Source of the DNA: Heliocybe sulcata
Taxonomy: Eukaryota > Basidiomycota > Agaricomycetes > Gloeophyllales > Gloeophyllaceae
DNA length: 64,000 nucleotides
Reading direction: 5' to 3'
Assembly: GCA_004369045.1 (NCBI GenBank)
Contig: ML213541.1
Location: 42,828 to 106,827, forward strand
The notes below the pieces were generated by a model, which ran no database searches, was not told where the DNA came from, and was given only the letters and a program-made list of their open reading frames with translations. The translations under genes and the position numbers were made by a program. Positions 20,893 through 32,986 of the stretch are shown here, piece by piece; within the stretch, counting starts at the first letter, position 1; every line of letters begins with the position of its first letter.

Positions 20893-23065
20893 TCATGCAT
20901 CCGTCCTGCGCGTTATCTTCAACGGAATATCTCGTACGCCAAACGTTAGACCAGCAAAACCTGCTTGAAGGCACCGCTCTTTCCACTGGTCCGCAGTCTC
21001 TCCTTTATTGAGAAGGGGTTCCACTTTCCAATCCCGAAGAAATAGGGACAAGAAACAGAGCGCCTCGACGATGGCGAATTTCCTGCCGATGCAGGCACGC
21101 GGCCCGATACTGAAGAATGACATGTCGGTCTCACGAGCTCCGTACCATCGAGAGGGATCATAGTGCCCTGGGTTCGGGAAGAGGCTGGGATTATAATCTG
21201 GAAGGGAGTGATTAATTCAGTAGCTCTCGCTTAAGGTGTCGAACGCCTACGTAAGCCAATGAAGTCGACAACGAGTCGTACACCGGGCGGGATGACGAGA
21301 TGACCGCCGCCGTCCTCATCCGGCACAGCAAGGGTTATTGTCTCGGTAGTATCTCTAGTAGCGATTGATCCAGGGGCTGACATGACATGGTTTATCAACA
21401 TACTGACTGATGGAAGAAACCTTGTAAGCCAGTGACGTACGGAATAATCGAGCTGCCTCTTCAAAGCAGGCCAGAACTTTGTCTAAAGAGCCGGACTCCA
21501 CATCTTCAAGCGTCTATCGCGGGGTCAGATGTCGACAGTCCGCCGATCCGCGGGTACAATGGAGGTCTCACAGGTTGTCGCTCATCACCGAGAACTTTAC
21601 TTATGATCTCCACGGCCTTGTTCTGCTCATCTTGATGGACAGAGAGAAGAGCTAGCGTCGCCGCTAGAGTATGTGCAGTAGTTTCTACTCGTGGCGTTGA
21701 GTACTATGTCTGCCAGATTGGAAGGAGTACTTACCGTGACCAGCGAACATGAAGATGAAGACATTGCCAAACTACCATGGAATAGGGAATAGGTCAAGTA
21801 ACAACTCTCATATGAGATGAGGGAACTCACGAGCTCTTGGTCAGAGAGACCATTCTTTCCTTCGGCCTCACTAGCCGCGACCAACCTAGTCAGCAAGTCT
21901 TGGCCGGACCTTGTCACATCCTCAGTCTGAGAACCAAGTTCAGCTTTCTTCGCTGAGATGAGTGAGCGCATGAACGTCGAGGCACTGCGAAATGCCTTGT
22001 CGACAGTATGGAGCCTGTCGATCGTTGGTGAATATCGACACCAACCATACAGGTATGGTCATGGACTTACTTCGGGATTGGCAATTTGTACATCCATGCG
22101 GGCGTTGCGAGGCGGATAATCGAATTCTCCGACACTAAAGCCAGTGCTCTTCTAAAGGGCATGTCCCTATCATCATTAGCAGTGTCCGCCCAAGGAAAGG
22201 GCAGTCCAAAGCCACAGCGCGATATGATACCCAGTGCGAACTGATCGATGGTGAGACCCAGCCCTCCAACCCCAGAATAAGTCGAACTTACTTTGGACAA
22301 GTAATCATTCACCGACTGTATGCATATCTCAGGAGTATTGAGCCAACCTTCGCTTTCTACCATTTCCCGGTATAACTTGCTGACCTCTTCAGCAACCAAC
22401 ACATACCTGTCGGCGACGCCTAGTCTGAGTGACAACCATCCTGCGTGCGAGTTGCACTCACCCTGCTCTGCTGAACGCAGGGCCTACGACTCTACGGTGG
22501 CGTTTGTACATGTCATAATCCGACGAGACGACATTGTCTCCCCATAGCTCGCTCGTGGACTTAATTTCCCCGGAATGTGTGTATCACTACGTGTTCACGT
22601 ACCTCAATGCGCCATTTGAATCTGGAGCTTTGAACACGTCCGGGCGCCCGTTCAAAATCTGCTTCGCTACCTCCATGGAGCTCGTGTAGATGTAAGGCTG
22701 TCCACGGATGAGTGGGATACAAGAGATAGTCTGAGATTTGTATCGCTTGTAGACTGATGAATTCAATAGGCTCTATTGTACTTTCAGTTTCTGGAAGCAT
22801 GGAATACGCACTTACCATCCCATTTCCATTCCCAAGGCCAATCAAGCCCAGGATTCCAAGCACTAGTCGGCAATGCCGCTCCCGCAAGTGATAGTGGTGC
22901 AAAAGCGCATCGCAGACCTGGGAGGTACGATACTTTCTGCGACAGTAATTCAGATCCTTGCACTCGCCGACACATGCACTGGCTCACCTTTAGCAGCGAA
23001 TGATACCTCAGGATGCCTACGGTAGCCAGCACTACCAGGCCAGCCAATACTGCAGACGACCACAT
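20893..23065 (-). CDS. Cytochrome P450 (P450-A), intact
   Basis: Membrane-anchored haem monooxygenase; substrate unknown. Twelve exons: 23065-22988, 22936-22816, 22753-22603, 22551-22462, 22406-22292, 22240-22071, 22014-21831, 21771-21735, 21684-21572, 21513-21441, 21406-21251 and 21197-20893. They sum to 1593 nt (530 aa). Residues 1 to about 20 form a signal anchor (WSSAVLAGLVVLATVGIL). The I-helix is FMFAGHGETT, the K-helix ExxR is EEAAR, and the haem loop is FFSIGPRACIG with the thiolate Cys. The tenth intron is only 34 nt. P450-C at 53-54.4 kb is a close, truncated relative. I do not assign a CYP family. Confidence 0.92.
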
Positions 23066-23551
23066 ATTCTATGGGTAATGAAGTCTTTCGCGCACGCCAT
23101 GTTGGATACCCATGGGCCCTAATAATACCGTCTGGGAACGGTCGGCTCTGAGTTCGAAACAACTGACGGGATGACGGCATAGTCATTGGTGCGCACCTCT
23201 CTAGACCTTCTCCTTAGGTTCAGCTGAAGTGATACCAGTGAGTACTATATGACAGAGCGGTCAGAGGTAGTTCGAAAATCCTGTGGGACGCCTCAGGGTT
23301 GTTTGTTCTTTCTTCGTGACATTTTTTGCTCGATCATCGGTCTAAGAGCCCGATCAACCTCATATTTGGATAGGCATCAGTAGCACAAAATGCAAAGAAT
23401 GCATAATCAGAGCACTATTGGTGTAAGAAGAGAAGGACACCTCAACCGCGGTGTATGGGACTCGAGGAGCTTTGCCCTCGGAACGGGTGGCTGTGCAGCC
23501 CGCGTGGCGCGCAGAAATTCGATAATAAAATAATAAAGACACGTCTTGTGC
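23066..23551. other. Divergent promoter region, P450-A / NTH1
   Basis: About 490 bases between divergent start codons. The part next to P450-A (to about 23250) matches, with substitutions, the region upstream of P450-C at 54.37-54.55 kb, including GTCTGGGAAC followed by a GGC-TCTGAG/CCCTGAG block. A further match near 23490 (CCCGCGTGGC) to about 54840 suggests that the duplicated promoter was longer. Confidence 0.5.
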
Positions 23552-24941
23552 ATGATCAGGCTCTCTCGTTCAGTAATGGCTTCAGGGAAAAGAACGCTAG
23601 CATCAGGTTTGACAGCACGGCCAAGCCCGCACCATTCTGCGGTGACCATTGTAGAGTCAAAAGAAGTGGTAGAATCGTCAGCTTCCTCTGTACGGCGATC
23701 CAAGCGTATCAAACTTGACAAGACCGAGATTGCTACTGACGAGGAACACGAACTGCAAGAAAAGTCAGCTGCCAGGGCTAGCAAGTCAAGACAGAAATCT
23801 ACTCGCAAGCCGAGAAAGATACCAGACTCCTTGGACAAAGCGCATCCAGCTCCTGCCAACTGGGCAGAGACTTATGACACCATTAAGGAGATGCGATCGT
23901 ATATTAAAGCTCCCGTCGACACTATGGGGTGTGATCAAGCCCAATTAAAGGAGAAAGAGCCTCAGGTGAACCGGAGTTTGTGTGTTTCGCACAGCTAACA
24001 GCAGTCTGACCTTTCCTCTGCAGAATCAACGATTCGCGACACTAGTGTCATTGATGCTTTCCTCGCAAACGAAGGATGAAGTCACGGACGCAGCAGTGGC
24101 AAAGCTTCGAGATGCAGTGGGCGGCACGCTTAGTGTCGACGCCATATTGCAGGCTGACGAAAGTGCCATATCTGAAGCCATATGCAAAGTGGGATTCTGG
24201 CGTAGGAAAACCCAGTCTGTCTACCACTGCCGGGTGCCACACATGACTAAATAGTATTCAGATATATTCAACAAGCTGCCCAGCGACTTCAGGATGAATT
24301 CGATTCAGATGTGCCGAAGACGGTGGACGAGCTGTGTTCTCTCCCAGGAGTAGGCCCGAAGATGGCTTTCCTGGCTTTGCAAGTAGCCTGGAATCTGTAA
24401 GTCACGGAAGTGAGGCATTACCGAAAGTTGACTCTCAAGACTATTTCCCAGGAACCTCGGTATTGGTGTCGATGTCCACGTTCACCGCATAACTAACAGG
24501 CTGGGCTGGCACAAACCGCCAACCAAGACTCCAGAACAGACCAGGTTCGTGCTCACGCGTCTCACTTATGGCCAATACTGAGGAATGTCCCCAGACTGAA
24601 CCTGCAGTCGTGGTTGCCAACAGAACTCCACCCGGAAATCAACCATCTGTTGGTCGGCTTTGGGCAGGTAAGGACCCTCGTCAGCGTTTCCTTCTTCCAT
24701 ATTAGAACTAAGGCGTCTCCAGGTGGTCTGCCTACCGGTGAATCCTCGGTGTGACCAGTGTGAGCTCCCAGGCAAGTCATTGTGTCCAAGCGCCCGAAAG
24801 GTTGTCAAATCGAAAACGAAGAAGGTAGTCTCTGCCAGAGTCGAGTCCGGCCCCGAAGTACAGATCTCCCTAGAGGAAGAGAATACAGCATTGTCTCTGG
24901 CTCCTGACGCGCGCGACATAGGGTTAATGAAAGAAGTTTGA
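23552..24941 (+). CDS. NTH1: Endonuclease III homologue, DNA glycosylase/AP lyase
   Basis: Base-excision repair enzyme that removes oxidised pyrimidines and nicks abasic sites. Six exons: 23552-23965, 24024-24214, 24262-24396, 24452-24544, 24595-24667 and 24723-24941, giving 374 aa. The lysine-rich N terminus (about 100 residues, [22 protein letters not shown]) looks like a nuclear or dual targeting region. The core has [11 protein letters not shown], the helix-hairpin-helix LPGVGPK (229-235) with the catalytic Lys235, and VDVHVHR with the catalytic Asp254. Four Cys (C-x6-C-x2-C-x7-C from VCLPVNPRC) form the 4Fe-4S loop; the last spacing is two longer than the bacterial form. The first true ATG is at 23552. 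Convergent with THI20, 89 bases apart. Confidence 0.95.
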
Positions 24942-25030
24942 TATCCTGCCGCGTTTCGTCGCAGGGCATGTTTAGGTTAGGACCGGATCTATTGATATCT
25001 GTTACACTCTATCACTGTCATTTTAGTCGC

Positions 25031-27150
25031 TCATAGCAATCCCATGGCCATATCCCAGAATCCCTTTTCCAACGACGTGCATCGTCCCCAGATCTTTACC
25101 CACTCATTGAACCTAGCTCTCGAAGGCGGGTCAGCGACCGCTTCTGCCTCGATCGCCTCTGGGAGACATCCTCAGCACTGCATAGCAGGATCGTCCAGGG
25201 GAAGACTCACCAAGTCCAGCTCTGACGGCGTTCTGGTAGTGCTCCCCGGAATAATCCTCCATCCACTTCACGTACGGATTGCCTTCCCACTTCACCCAGC
25301 TGTTCGGCTTGGAAGCTTCCTTCCGGAGCCACAAACCTACTTCTCCGTAGCCCAGCAGACATGCTGCTAAGGCCATGACCAATTTCGATCGGTCCCCTGC
25401 AGAATTTTCAGTGAGCACTGATACTGTGCACCGTGGATCAATATGCGTACCTTGCAAGCCCGTGTCGATAATGAAAGCACCATAAGCCGTAGTGGCTGGT
25501 GACTCCAGTGTCGTGTCCAATTCCTTATGTGATACGCCCCACTGCGCACAGAACGAAGCGTGCGTCTTTACCTCAGTGACGACGTTCAGCATTGTTTGAG
25601 CGGAGGCCCCGATAGCAGAGAAAGAAGGTGACTTTGCACCCAGCAAACTAGTATTTTGGATGAGCAGGGCACTCTTCGAAGGAAAAGGAGTGCCTACGCG
25701 TAGGCTCGGCCATAGTATTTCAGGTAATGATAGTCCTGCCTGCAAACCGCCCATCAGTCAAACACTACATACCTGCCGGAGGCGACTGCTGCTCACTTGA
25801 TGAAATGTATGAAACACTCCCGGGGTAGTGTCCCTCGACCCAGTTGCTTGACAAAGTCATGCTCTACGTAGGATTTCCATATACCCGATGTCGCCTGGAT
25901 AAGAAGTCGAGTGAAGGGGTGAGGTATTGATGGCGTCGGTCTGTACAACGGATGTTGTCAAGCACATTGCGAAGGCGAGACGATTAGATATCCTTACAGA
26001 GGTATGCTACGCAAGATGATCGAGTGCATGTGGTTCAAAGGGCCGAAGCCAGTGCCTACTGGGAACGCCATCTCAATCCCGGTATGCGTGTAGGTCGTGC
26101 CCAGTCTAGTTGCCTCCTTGACTGTTGAGCTCAGTTCCGAGCGGCCACTAGGAAACCCGTAATAAAACACTGACTGTTATGTCCTTTGGCGAGGGCACAT
26201 GCTATTGCAGCGCTCAGAGTGCATCCTGTCCCATGCGTACTTGTCGAGTCTACTCTCGGTCGGACGAACACGGTCGTCGCGCCATCCTGATGAAGTACGT
26301 CTACGACGACGTGCCGTGCCGATGGGTCCGTTTCGGCAACTTGGAGGATCTCCATATTCTCTTCGAGTAGCCCGTCCCGGACCACATCGATGTCGGCACT
26401 GGAGTCGCAGACGCGTCGGACCTCTTCCATACTGAGAGTGATATGGCCACCCTTGAGTAACACAGCTGCCGGGCCAAGACCGCGTAATTTCATCGCGCCG
26501 GAGATCATGTCCTCCAAGCTGTTGATCTCCATTTGTTTGCCGCTCTGCGACAGGATGAGCTCTGCTTCCTGTCTGTTTGGCGTAACCAGAGTGGTGATAG
26601 GAAAGAGGTCGCTTATCATAACCTTCACGGCGTCAGCTTGTAATAGAGTGTGGCCCGAAGTCGAGACGCAGACAGGATCGCAGACAAGAGGAGGCATTTT
26701 AGGTGAGTTAACACCTCCGAAGTGGGCTTTCAAGCCGGCAGCAACGGCTAAAGTGTTGTCTGCGTCAAAAAGCATACCAGTCTTGATCGCTTCAATTTTG
26801 ATATCGCTCAAAACTGAGTTTAGCTGTGGAAGTCCTTTTCATCTAGATCACGGATCGGCAGGACGAATGTATACGAACTTGCTGTCGAACAAACTCTGGC
26901 GGAGATGGATGGACATTCTGGACACCGGTAGTGTTCTGCGCTGTCATTGCTGTGATGACACTTGTTCCATAACACCCTAGAGTTGTGAATGCTTTAAGAT
27001 CGGCCTATTATCGAGATATCATGGCGTGAGTGATCCTGAAGCTGCTGGATAATGTCTCACTTGTATACCAGCTCCTCCACTTGAGTCGGTGCCTGCAATG
27101 GTCAGGACAGCCGGAGGAGTAGCGTCATAGAGATGAGCAGCGGAGAACAT
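25031..27150 (-). CDS. THI20: Hydroxymethylpyrimidine kinase / TenA fusion
   Basis: Bifunctional thiamine enzyme: phosphorylates HMP and HMP-P, and its TenA part salvages HMP from degraded thiamine. Nine exons: 27150-27061, 27004-26879, 26823-26175, 26121-25998, 25940-25797, 25739-25698, 25647-25451, 25396-25211 and 25158-25031, totalling 1686 nt (561 aa). The kinase domain (1 to about 320) has [28 protein letters not shown] and [17 protein letters not shown] (GTGC at 270-273). The TenA domain (about 340-561) has [35 protein letters not shown], the acidic EKGFW motif and a WGV-type helix. Length is normal for fungal Thi20. I looked for a TPP riboswitch in the leader and saw none. Confidence 0.96.
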
Positions 27151-27527
27151 TTCTTCAATTTATTGGACGAGTATCTGTGTTAACCGATGCCCGGTCGGTA
27201 TCTGAGGATAACGGTAAGATACGTTTGCATCCAGTCCTTCGACGCTGAGTACTTTACTCGAACGAGTCTTCGGACGAGCTTGAGCGCTTGAGCCTGAGGT
27301 AGCCTCGGCTCAGAGCGAAGCAGATAATCATCGAGTTATCAGTATTATTGTTAAATAATTATGCAGAAGCAAACTCAGATATACTTTGTGGCCTTTTGGA
27401 CCGCAGAAAACCCTTCTCAATTATTGTACATCCGCCTTCGATTTGTGCATATCTTCAGCGCTCAGCGCTCAGCTCTCGCCCTCAATCTGACCAACATGTT
27501 TACATCGTTCATACGTCCTTGTACTAA
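27151..27527. other. Intergenic spacer upstream of THI20
   Basis: Holds the THI20 promoter side and the 3' end region of the RBR ligase gene. It contains an AT-rich patch at about 27335-27365. No gene seen. Confidence 0.5.
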
Positions 27528-30138
27528 TCAATCTTCGTCCAAATCGACGTGGCCGCCATGGGCGTTAGTCAAGTGAGTGTAGATCTCTTCAATGAGAAAG
27601 ACGCCCATACACTTCCAGCAAATATGCGCACCGCATGTGCATGAGATGTGATTACACCCCCCGTTCTTCTCTATTATAACCTTGCAGGAAGGGCACCGCT
27701 TTGCTCCCTGTTCTTCCACCCAAAGGTTCAACAGTCGCTCTTGCTCTTCTGGGTTACGGTGAATCTTCCATTCGATGCAAGTTTGACCTGGATGACCTTC
27801 GTGGCACGCTGTACATATCCAGGCCAAGCATGAAGGGCACTGAAGCGGGGCTGCTTGCGCCTCTGATGCTGCACTACGGTAGATCTGCATGCAATCAGGG
27901 GTGCAGCAGTACTTGTATTCGTTGGGGTGGCACTCCAGATACGCCTGGAAAGTAACCTCAAGAAGATGATTGAGGTCCACGGGGCGCAAAAACTGCGATA
28001 GGACTGGTATGGGTATCTCTCGTCGGCATAGTCCTTCGTCCCCAAGACACTTGAGAGGAAATTGTTTAACACTGGAGGCGCTGGCAAAAAAGTGCCTCAA
28101 GCACTCTGAGCAGTAGACGTGCCCGCATGCCAAGGAAGATGGGCTAGATATAGCGTCCGAGCAGATAGGGCATATCTGCTGGCCTGCTTGGCTTTCCTCC
28201 GGACGCCCGCTACCAAGTGATTGGTTTACCAACCTGCGCACGAGGTGCCGTGCCTCGTCACCTCCACGTATCACGAGTCTTGGAGGGGTAGAGCTGACAT
28301 CCAGAGTGACGCTATTCTCGTCGACCAACTCCGATTCTCTCAGACATGCGACGCCTTCACGGACAAAAAAGCCTATGGACTGTTTCTTCAGGTGCACGAC
28401 GTAGTCTGTCGAAGAGAGACGCTTGACTTCCTCTTGGATTTTGGTGCGAGCGGCTTCAATCGCTTCAGCATGACCGAATATCCTCAAGGTCCGCAAGCGT
28501 TTGTCGGGGGTTATATAAACGCCCGCGGATTCCCCTAACTTTGCGAGTTGTGCTTCACCTTCTGCAGAAGCGAAGCTGATGTCCCATACATCCAGTCGCT
28601 CCCCTTCGATGGCACGTTCCAGCTGGATCTTCAAGGCACCAACCGTCTTGGTGTCGTTGCCCTGCAGAACCACCCAAACCGGTCTATCTGGCACATCCTT
28701 GACTTGCACGATGATCTTGGCTTCCGAGGGTTGTGCGTGTTTACTGACAAGCTCAGCGAACATATTACGCTGAGAAATGTACTGCTGGCGTGGCACAGGG
28801 AGCGAGTAGAAGTGGCGTTCAGGCAGGGAGACGCGCAGCTTCCCTCCGTTGATACAGGAGGGCTTGCAGTCTGCCTCGAAATGGTCGTAGGCTGTTTTAG
28901 CCTGGGACCAAGATGTGAAGCGTGCTTTGACAACGACGATGCCGTTCTGTTGTCCGGTCAGAAAGACGCCATACTCTTGAAGGCCGCCTAATCTTTCCAG
29001 CGTGCCTCGCATAACTCGATGAACCTCGGCTAGGTCATACTGTCGCCCCTTTAACATTATCGCGACCATCCCTCCAGAGAACTGGCGGATCGCATCGGGC
29101 GTGGTGTCCACTGGGAGTCCGTTGATCGTGACAGCCGAGGGAACAAAGTTCTTCAACACTCTCCCCGGTTTTTGCTGGTCCGCGGCGCTCGCTACCTGCA
29201 CCCTTCTTCCATTATATAATGTACCATCCAATTCTTGGACCTTGAGACGAGCCTCGGCCTCGGAGCTGAAGTGCACCAATGCGCCGACGCAGGGTTCTTG
29301 CCATGATATTGTCAAGACCTCGCAGTCCCGCGATGAAGCGTTCATTTCGAGACGTGAGGTCCTGACAGTATTGACCTCCGCCTTCAAGCCCGCGTTGCTC
29401 ATGCCTTGGACTACCTTCAATGCCGCCTCTCTGTCCCTGAACACCAGCTGAGCGGTCCCGCTATTGCGAAGGGAAAGGATCTGATAGGCGTCCTGGTCAA
29501 TGCCTGCCTCCGCTATTCGTGCGTGAAGACCTTGGTCCGTCGTGTTCTGAGGCAGATTGTGGACTTGAACGCCACACGCCTCGAAGCCGGTCGTTACTCT
29601 GTTGATATGTAGTCCGGCGCCGAAGGTCACATACGTGGACGAAAATATGGTCCTCGTGAGCGTCTTCGCTTGGTCATTGGCTTTCATTTGTTCTCTGCGG
29701 ATTCTACTCTCCTCCCGCATCTACGACGATGTAAGCGGAATGTATCATAAAAATGGCAGAAATTCTCACCGCAGCATCGTGAATAAATGTACATTTGTCC
29801 TTCTTATAGCACCTTCCCACGTTGAAGAAATGACAGGGACGCCTAGCCGTCACCTTCGCGACTGCTTCACTTGGGGCTGGTGCATCTTTGCAACCATTCT
29901 CAAGTCCCGCTTTGTGTTGTGGGACGTCCTGCCTCATCGTGATTAGTGAGTGCGCCTAATGCACTAGGATGTGGCTTACATCGGACTTGGTTACTGCGTG
30001 TCCGAGTTCATGGGAGAAACGGCATTTATCACCGTAATTGCATCTCCCCCGGGCGTAGAAGCGGCATGGGCTTCTCAATATCGAAGAAGCCGGCGGCCTA
30101 GTACAATCGCGATTGCTTGTAGAATCTGGCAAGTTCAT
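27528..30138 (-). CDS. RBR E3 ubiquitin ligase with two CCCH zinc fingers
   Basis: Probable RING-between-RING ubiquitin ligase with an RNA-binding N terminus. Three exons, 30138-29980, 29928-29770 and 29720-27528, give 836 aa. Two C-x7-C-x5-C-x3-H fingers lie at residues 25-43 and 85-103, each within its own exon of exactly 53 codons. An RRM-like segment follows (VTINGLPVDTT; ALVHFSSEAEARL), then a long region resembling KH or dsRNA folds. RING1 starts near 622 (CPICSDAISSPSSLACGHVYC). The IBR has YCCTPDC and CPSCLAWICTAC. RING2 near 781 (CPSCKVIIEKNGGCNHISC) holds the expected catalytic Cys, and CGAHICWKC ends it. The last residues are acidic (VDLDED). Such CCCH-RRM-RBR architectures occur in fungi, but targets are unknown. 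Confidence 0.93.
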
Positions 30139-30603
30139 GTCGAGACTGGGCTGATGCTTCGGACTGTGGCACAAGACGAGGAGCACGAAAGGCTGCGGGA
30201 GACGCTCTCAGCGAACCTGAAAGAGTCAAGAAACGAAGAAGTGACACCCTTTATGATACTACCCTAAGCACAGCTTCTCATTTCTGGCTTCGCAGCATCT
30301 GCACCTCGTGTTCCACAGGAATGAAAGCAACGAGGCTGATTGCCGTACATCGGTGACTGGCATTTGCATATTTTATTTCTTCTGTATGTGGATCTGATAA
30401 CTTGACCCGGACCGTCCTAAACACTGTAATATTGACAGGTGGAAGATACTGGATCGGTAAAGACCGACAGCGACTACGCGCGATATCGGGGGCAACCACA
30501 CAATCAAGACGACCAAACAGTTCAGAATCTCGGAGAACGTGTTGCACACAATCGTACTGCATCTCGTTTCTTTCCCTTATCATCGCTGAGCCGAGGCGGT
30601 GGC
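30139..30603. other. Intergenic spacer, same-strand genes
   Basis: Separates the BTB gene terminus from the RBR ligase start; both genes run on the minus strand. Probably 3' UTR plus promoter. No gene seen. Confidence 0.5.
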
Positions 30604-32457
30604 TCACCTGGAGAATCCTCCAAATCCGAACGTTCCAGTGCTTCCACTTGGCTGGGAGAGCGAAGGCCCTGGGTTCACCGAAATCGCGGCAGACCCTTCA
30701 TTCGGAACCAGTCTGGGGAGAAGGAGCGAAACAAGCTCCTTAGAACGTCTCAAATCCTCGGGCGGTGCGCAAGCCATGCGAGCTTGGACCTTCTTCATCA
30801 CGTCCTCGCCGTCCTCCGATTTCCACAGCTTACACAGAGCTTGGATCTCCATGTCGCGGACTTCCTCATGACTATGTCACAGTCAGCTGGCACGTTTTGT
30901 GATAATCGTTTGGACTCACAGCCACGTGAATTTCGAGAACGTCTCTTCCACGATGTTCTTCTTGGAAAGGCTAGAGCGGAGCGCTTCGAAGGCCATATTC
31001 TTGAGTGGTTGTAGGTCGAGCTGTCATCGCCTAAGCTTGTGCATATCAACTTGGTTAATCAGCAACGTACCTTGTCTGCTAAACGGTACATGGACTTCGG
31101 TGAACACGACGGCGCATGCACTTTAAGGTCACTTTCTGGACCACCATTCTTTGGCTCCTCCCGCTGCGAACTCAAGGGTGCGAAGTTGATGTTTCCCGTG
31201 TATAGATAGTGGATCAGGGACGTGAACCTGCGCGAGGAAGGTCAGTGAAAGTCTGCAATGTTGCCGGCTTATCACCCACGTTCGTAGTGCTGCGTCTTTT
31301 ACAACCACTGTGCGACCGACGGCTATGGTAGGAGACGCCGCTGACTTCCAACAGCTATCAACGTTCGGTACCCTGGAAATGGTGAGATTTCATGCACGTT
31401 TGCGGCATAGAAAAGAGCTCACTCTTCTGAACTGCTTGCACCCGTCTCAGTCACTGGAATCTCATCAGTTGTCGAGTCCTCTCTCTCCTTCAATTCGCAA
31501 CCTTCCTCCAATTGATCGGTATCTTCATGCTTTTCTGCATGCTTAGGCTCGTTGACATCTTCCGTCGAAGACAATGCCACAGGGCTTCCTTCGACCTCCG
31601 AACTAAGGTCGTCCTCTGTCGGGTCATCTTCCAAGTCGCTGTCCGAGGCATAATCGTACTCTTCGATAAAAGTGCCTTCCGCCGCAGGAAAACCAGAATC
31701 TAAGGTGCCCTCCTCCGACTCCATGAACCCTTTGACAGATAGCACTATAGCATGTGAAATGTCAGCGAAGCTCAGCACCGTAACTTGCTGATTACATACG
31801 TGTTTGGAAATAAGAACAGCGGTCTACGAGAGCTGAGCTATTTGCGAAGACAGCTACAGGTCGATCCGCTCCTCCAGAAGTGCGCCGGTGGGAAAAGACG
31901 AAGAACCTCGTGTCAGTGAATCTGCCGGTCTGAATCGAATTCTCCAAACTCTTCTGTATCCATGATCCTACAGACGGCGTCGCGGGCGCAACAGTGGATG
32001 TGAGGCCAGCGAGCGTTACAGAGCATCGGATCGTGACGTTAAGGTCGGATATAGATCCTTCCATATGCCACGATCCGATCTCCATAGTACAGGCCGGAAG
32101 ATGTAAGTCAATCTCTGACTCGACGTTGATCCAGTTATCGGAAGGAGTGAACCCTGAGGAGCTGCTCCTCTGAATTTTGACGTCTACATTGATCTTCAGT
32201 GGTCCCAGGGAGGACTGCACTCCCGAGGGATCAATATAGACATCGAGGTAGTTGTCAGTGCGATACGAAGGACGTGCCCTATTTCTAGACATCCTAGTAG
32301 AAGTTGTCCTGGTCATTGCACCTAGGCGCCAACCCAAGGCAGATGCATCAGAGAAAAAAGGTTTGAGCGTGCCGTCCGTCCCAGAGAGCTTCCCATAGGC
32401 ATCAAGACGCAGATTGTATGTGCATACAATAGTCGCCGTCTCACCGAGGAAGTTCAT
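30604..32457 (-). CDS. BTB/POZ domain protein
   Basis: Likely a Cullin-3 adaptor or scaffold; targets unknown. Six exons: 32457-31800, 31744-31423, 31372-31280, 31227-31071, 31020-30920 and 30871-30604, totalling 1599 nt (532 aa). The N-terminal ~180 residues form a beta-rich region reminiscent of a MATH-like domain (DNWINVESEIDLHLP). The BTB core starts FTDTRFFVFSHRR and VAVFANSSALVDRCSYF. It is interrupted by an acidic, Ser/Glu-rich insert of about 100 residues (YDYASDSDLEDDPTEDD), then resumes with VVVKDAALRTFTSLIHYLYTG. A BACK-like helical part (LQPLKNMAFEALRSSL) follows, and the protein ends in a Gly/Phe tail. Some fungal BTB proteins share this layout. Confidence 0.88.
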
Positions 32458-32986
32458 AGCTAGGAGGTTGGGGGTTTAAGACGAACTTGAGGTCGGTCGC
32501 CAGCGATAGAGTTTATTTCAGACACGAGGCTTATATTGCGGGGAACTTCTCTGGAATAGCCACGCGTGTAATGCGTGCAGAATCGCAAGCCGTCCGAATC
32601 CGAAGTGCCCGGCACAAAAAGTGGAAGTTCATAGCCTGGAAGGCAGCTGGACAAGTACTTAGTCAGGTAGCACTTAGAACGGTAGTAGCCAGAGTATAGT
32701 GTCAACCAGTTCTGTATCTCTTTTAGGTTTATTTCGCCGGCTTAAGCGCAGAGACCGGGCAATGCCCAGGACGTAGAGTCGGGGCGTATTTTGGTTAAAA
32801 GTTTGCGAGAACAGTACACTTCGCAGCGCAAGCGCAAGAGGGACCTAAGGATACCGGGAATTAAAACATATCTTGATAAATATTATTTCAAGCCCAGCGA
32901 CTATTGCACCGACTTAAGATCTCTGCGTCGCTGTTATCTGTCCCCTCTCGGTACAAACCTACGATACATCAGCCAAGGGCAGCAAA
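32458..32986. other. Divergent promoter region, BTB gene / RPA34
   Basis: About 530 bases between divergent genes. Short frames on both strands have no support. No other feature seen. Confidence 0.5.

Noticed and set aside
27061-27250. TPP riboswitch in the THI20 leader
   Set aside because: No conserved CUGAGA-type or GCxxAGGG elements were found in the leader or first intron.
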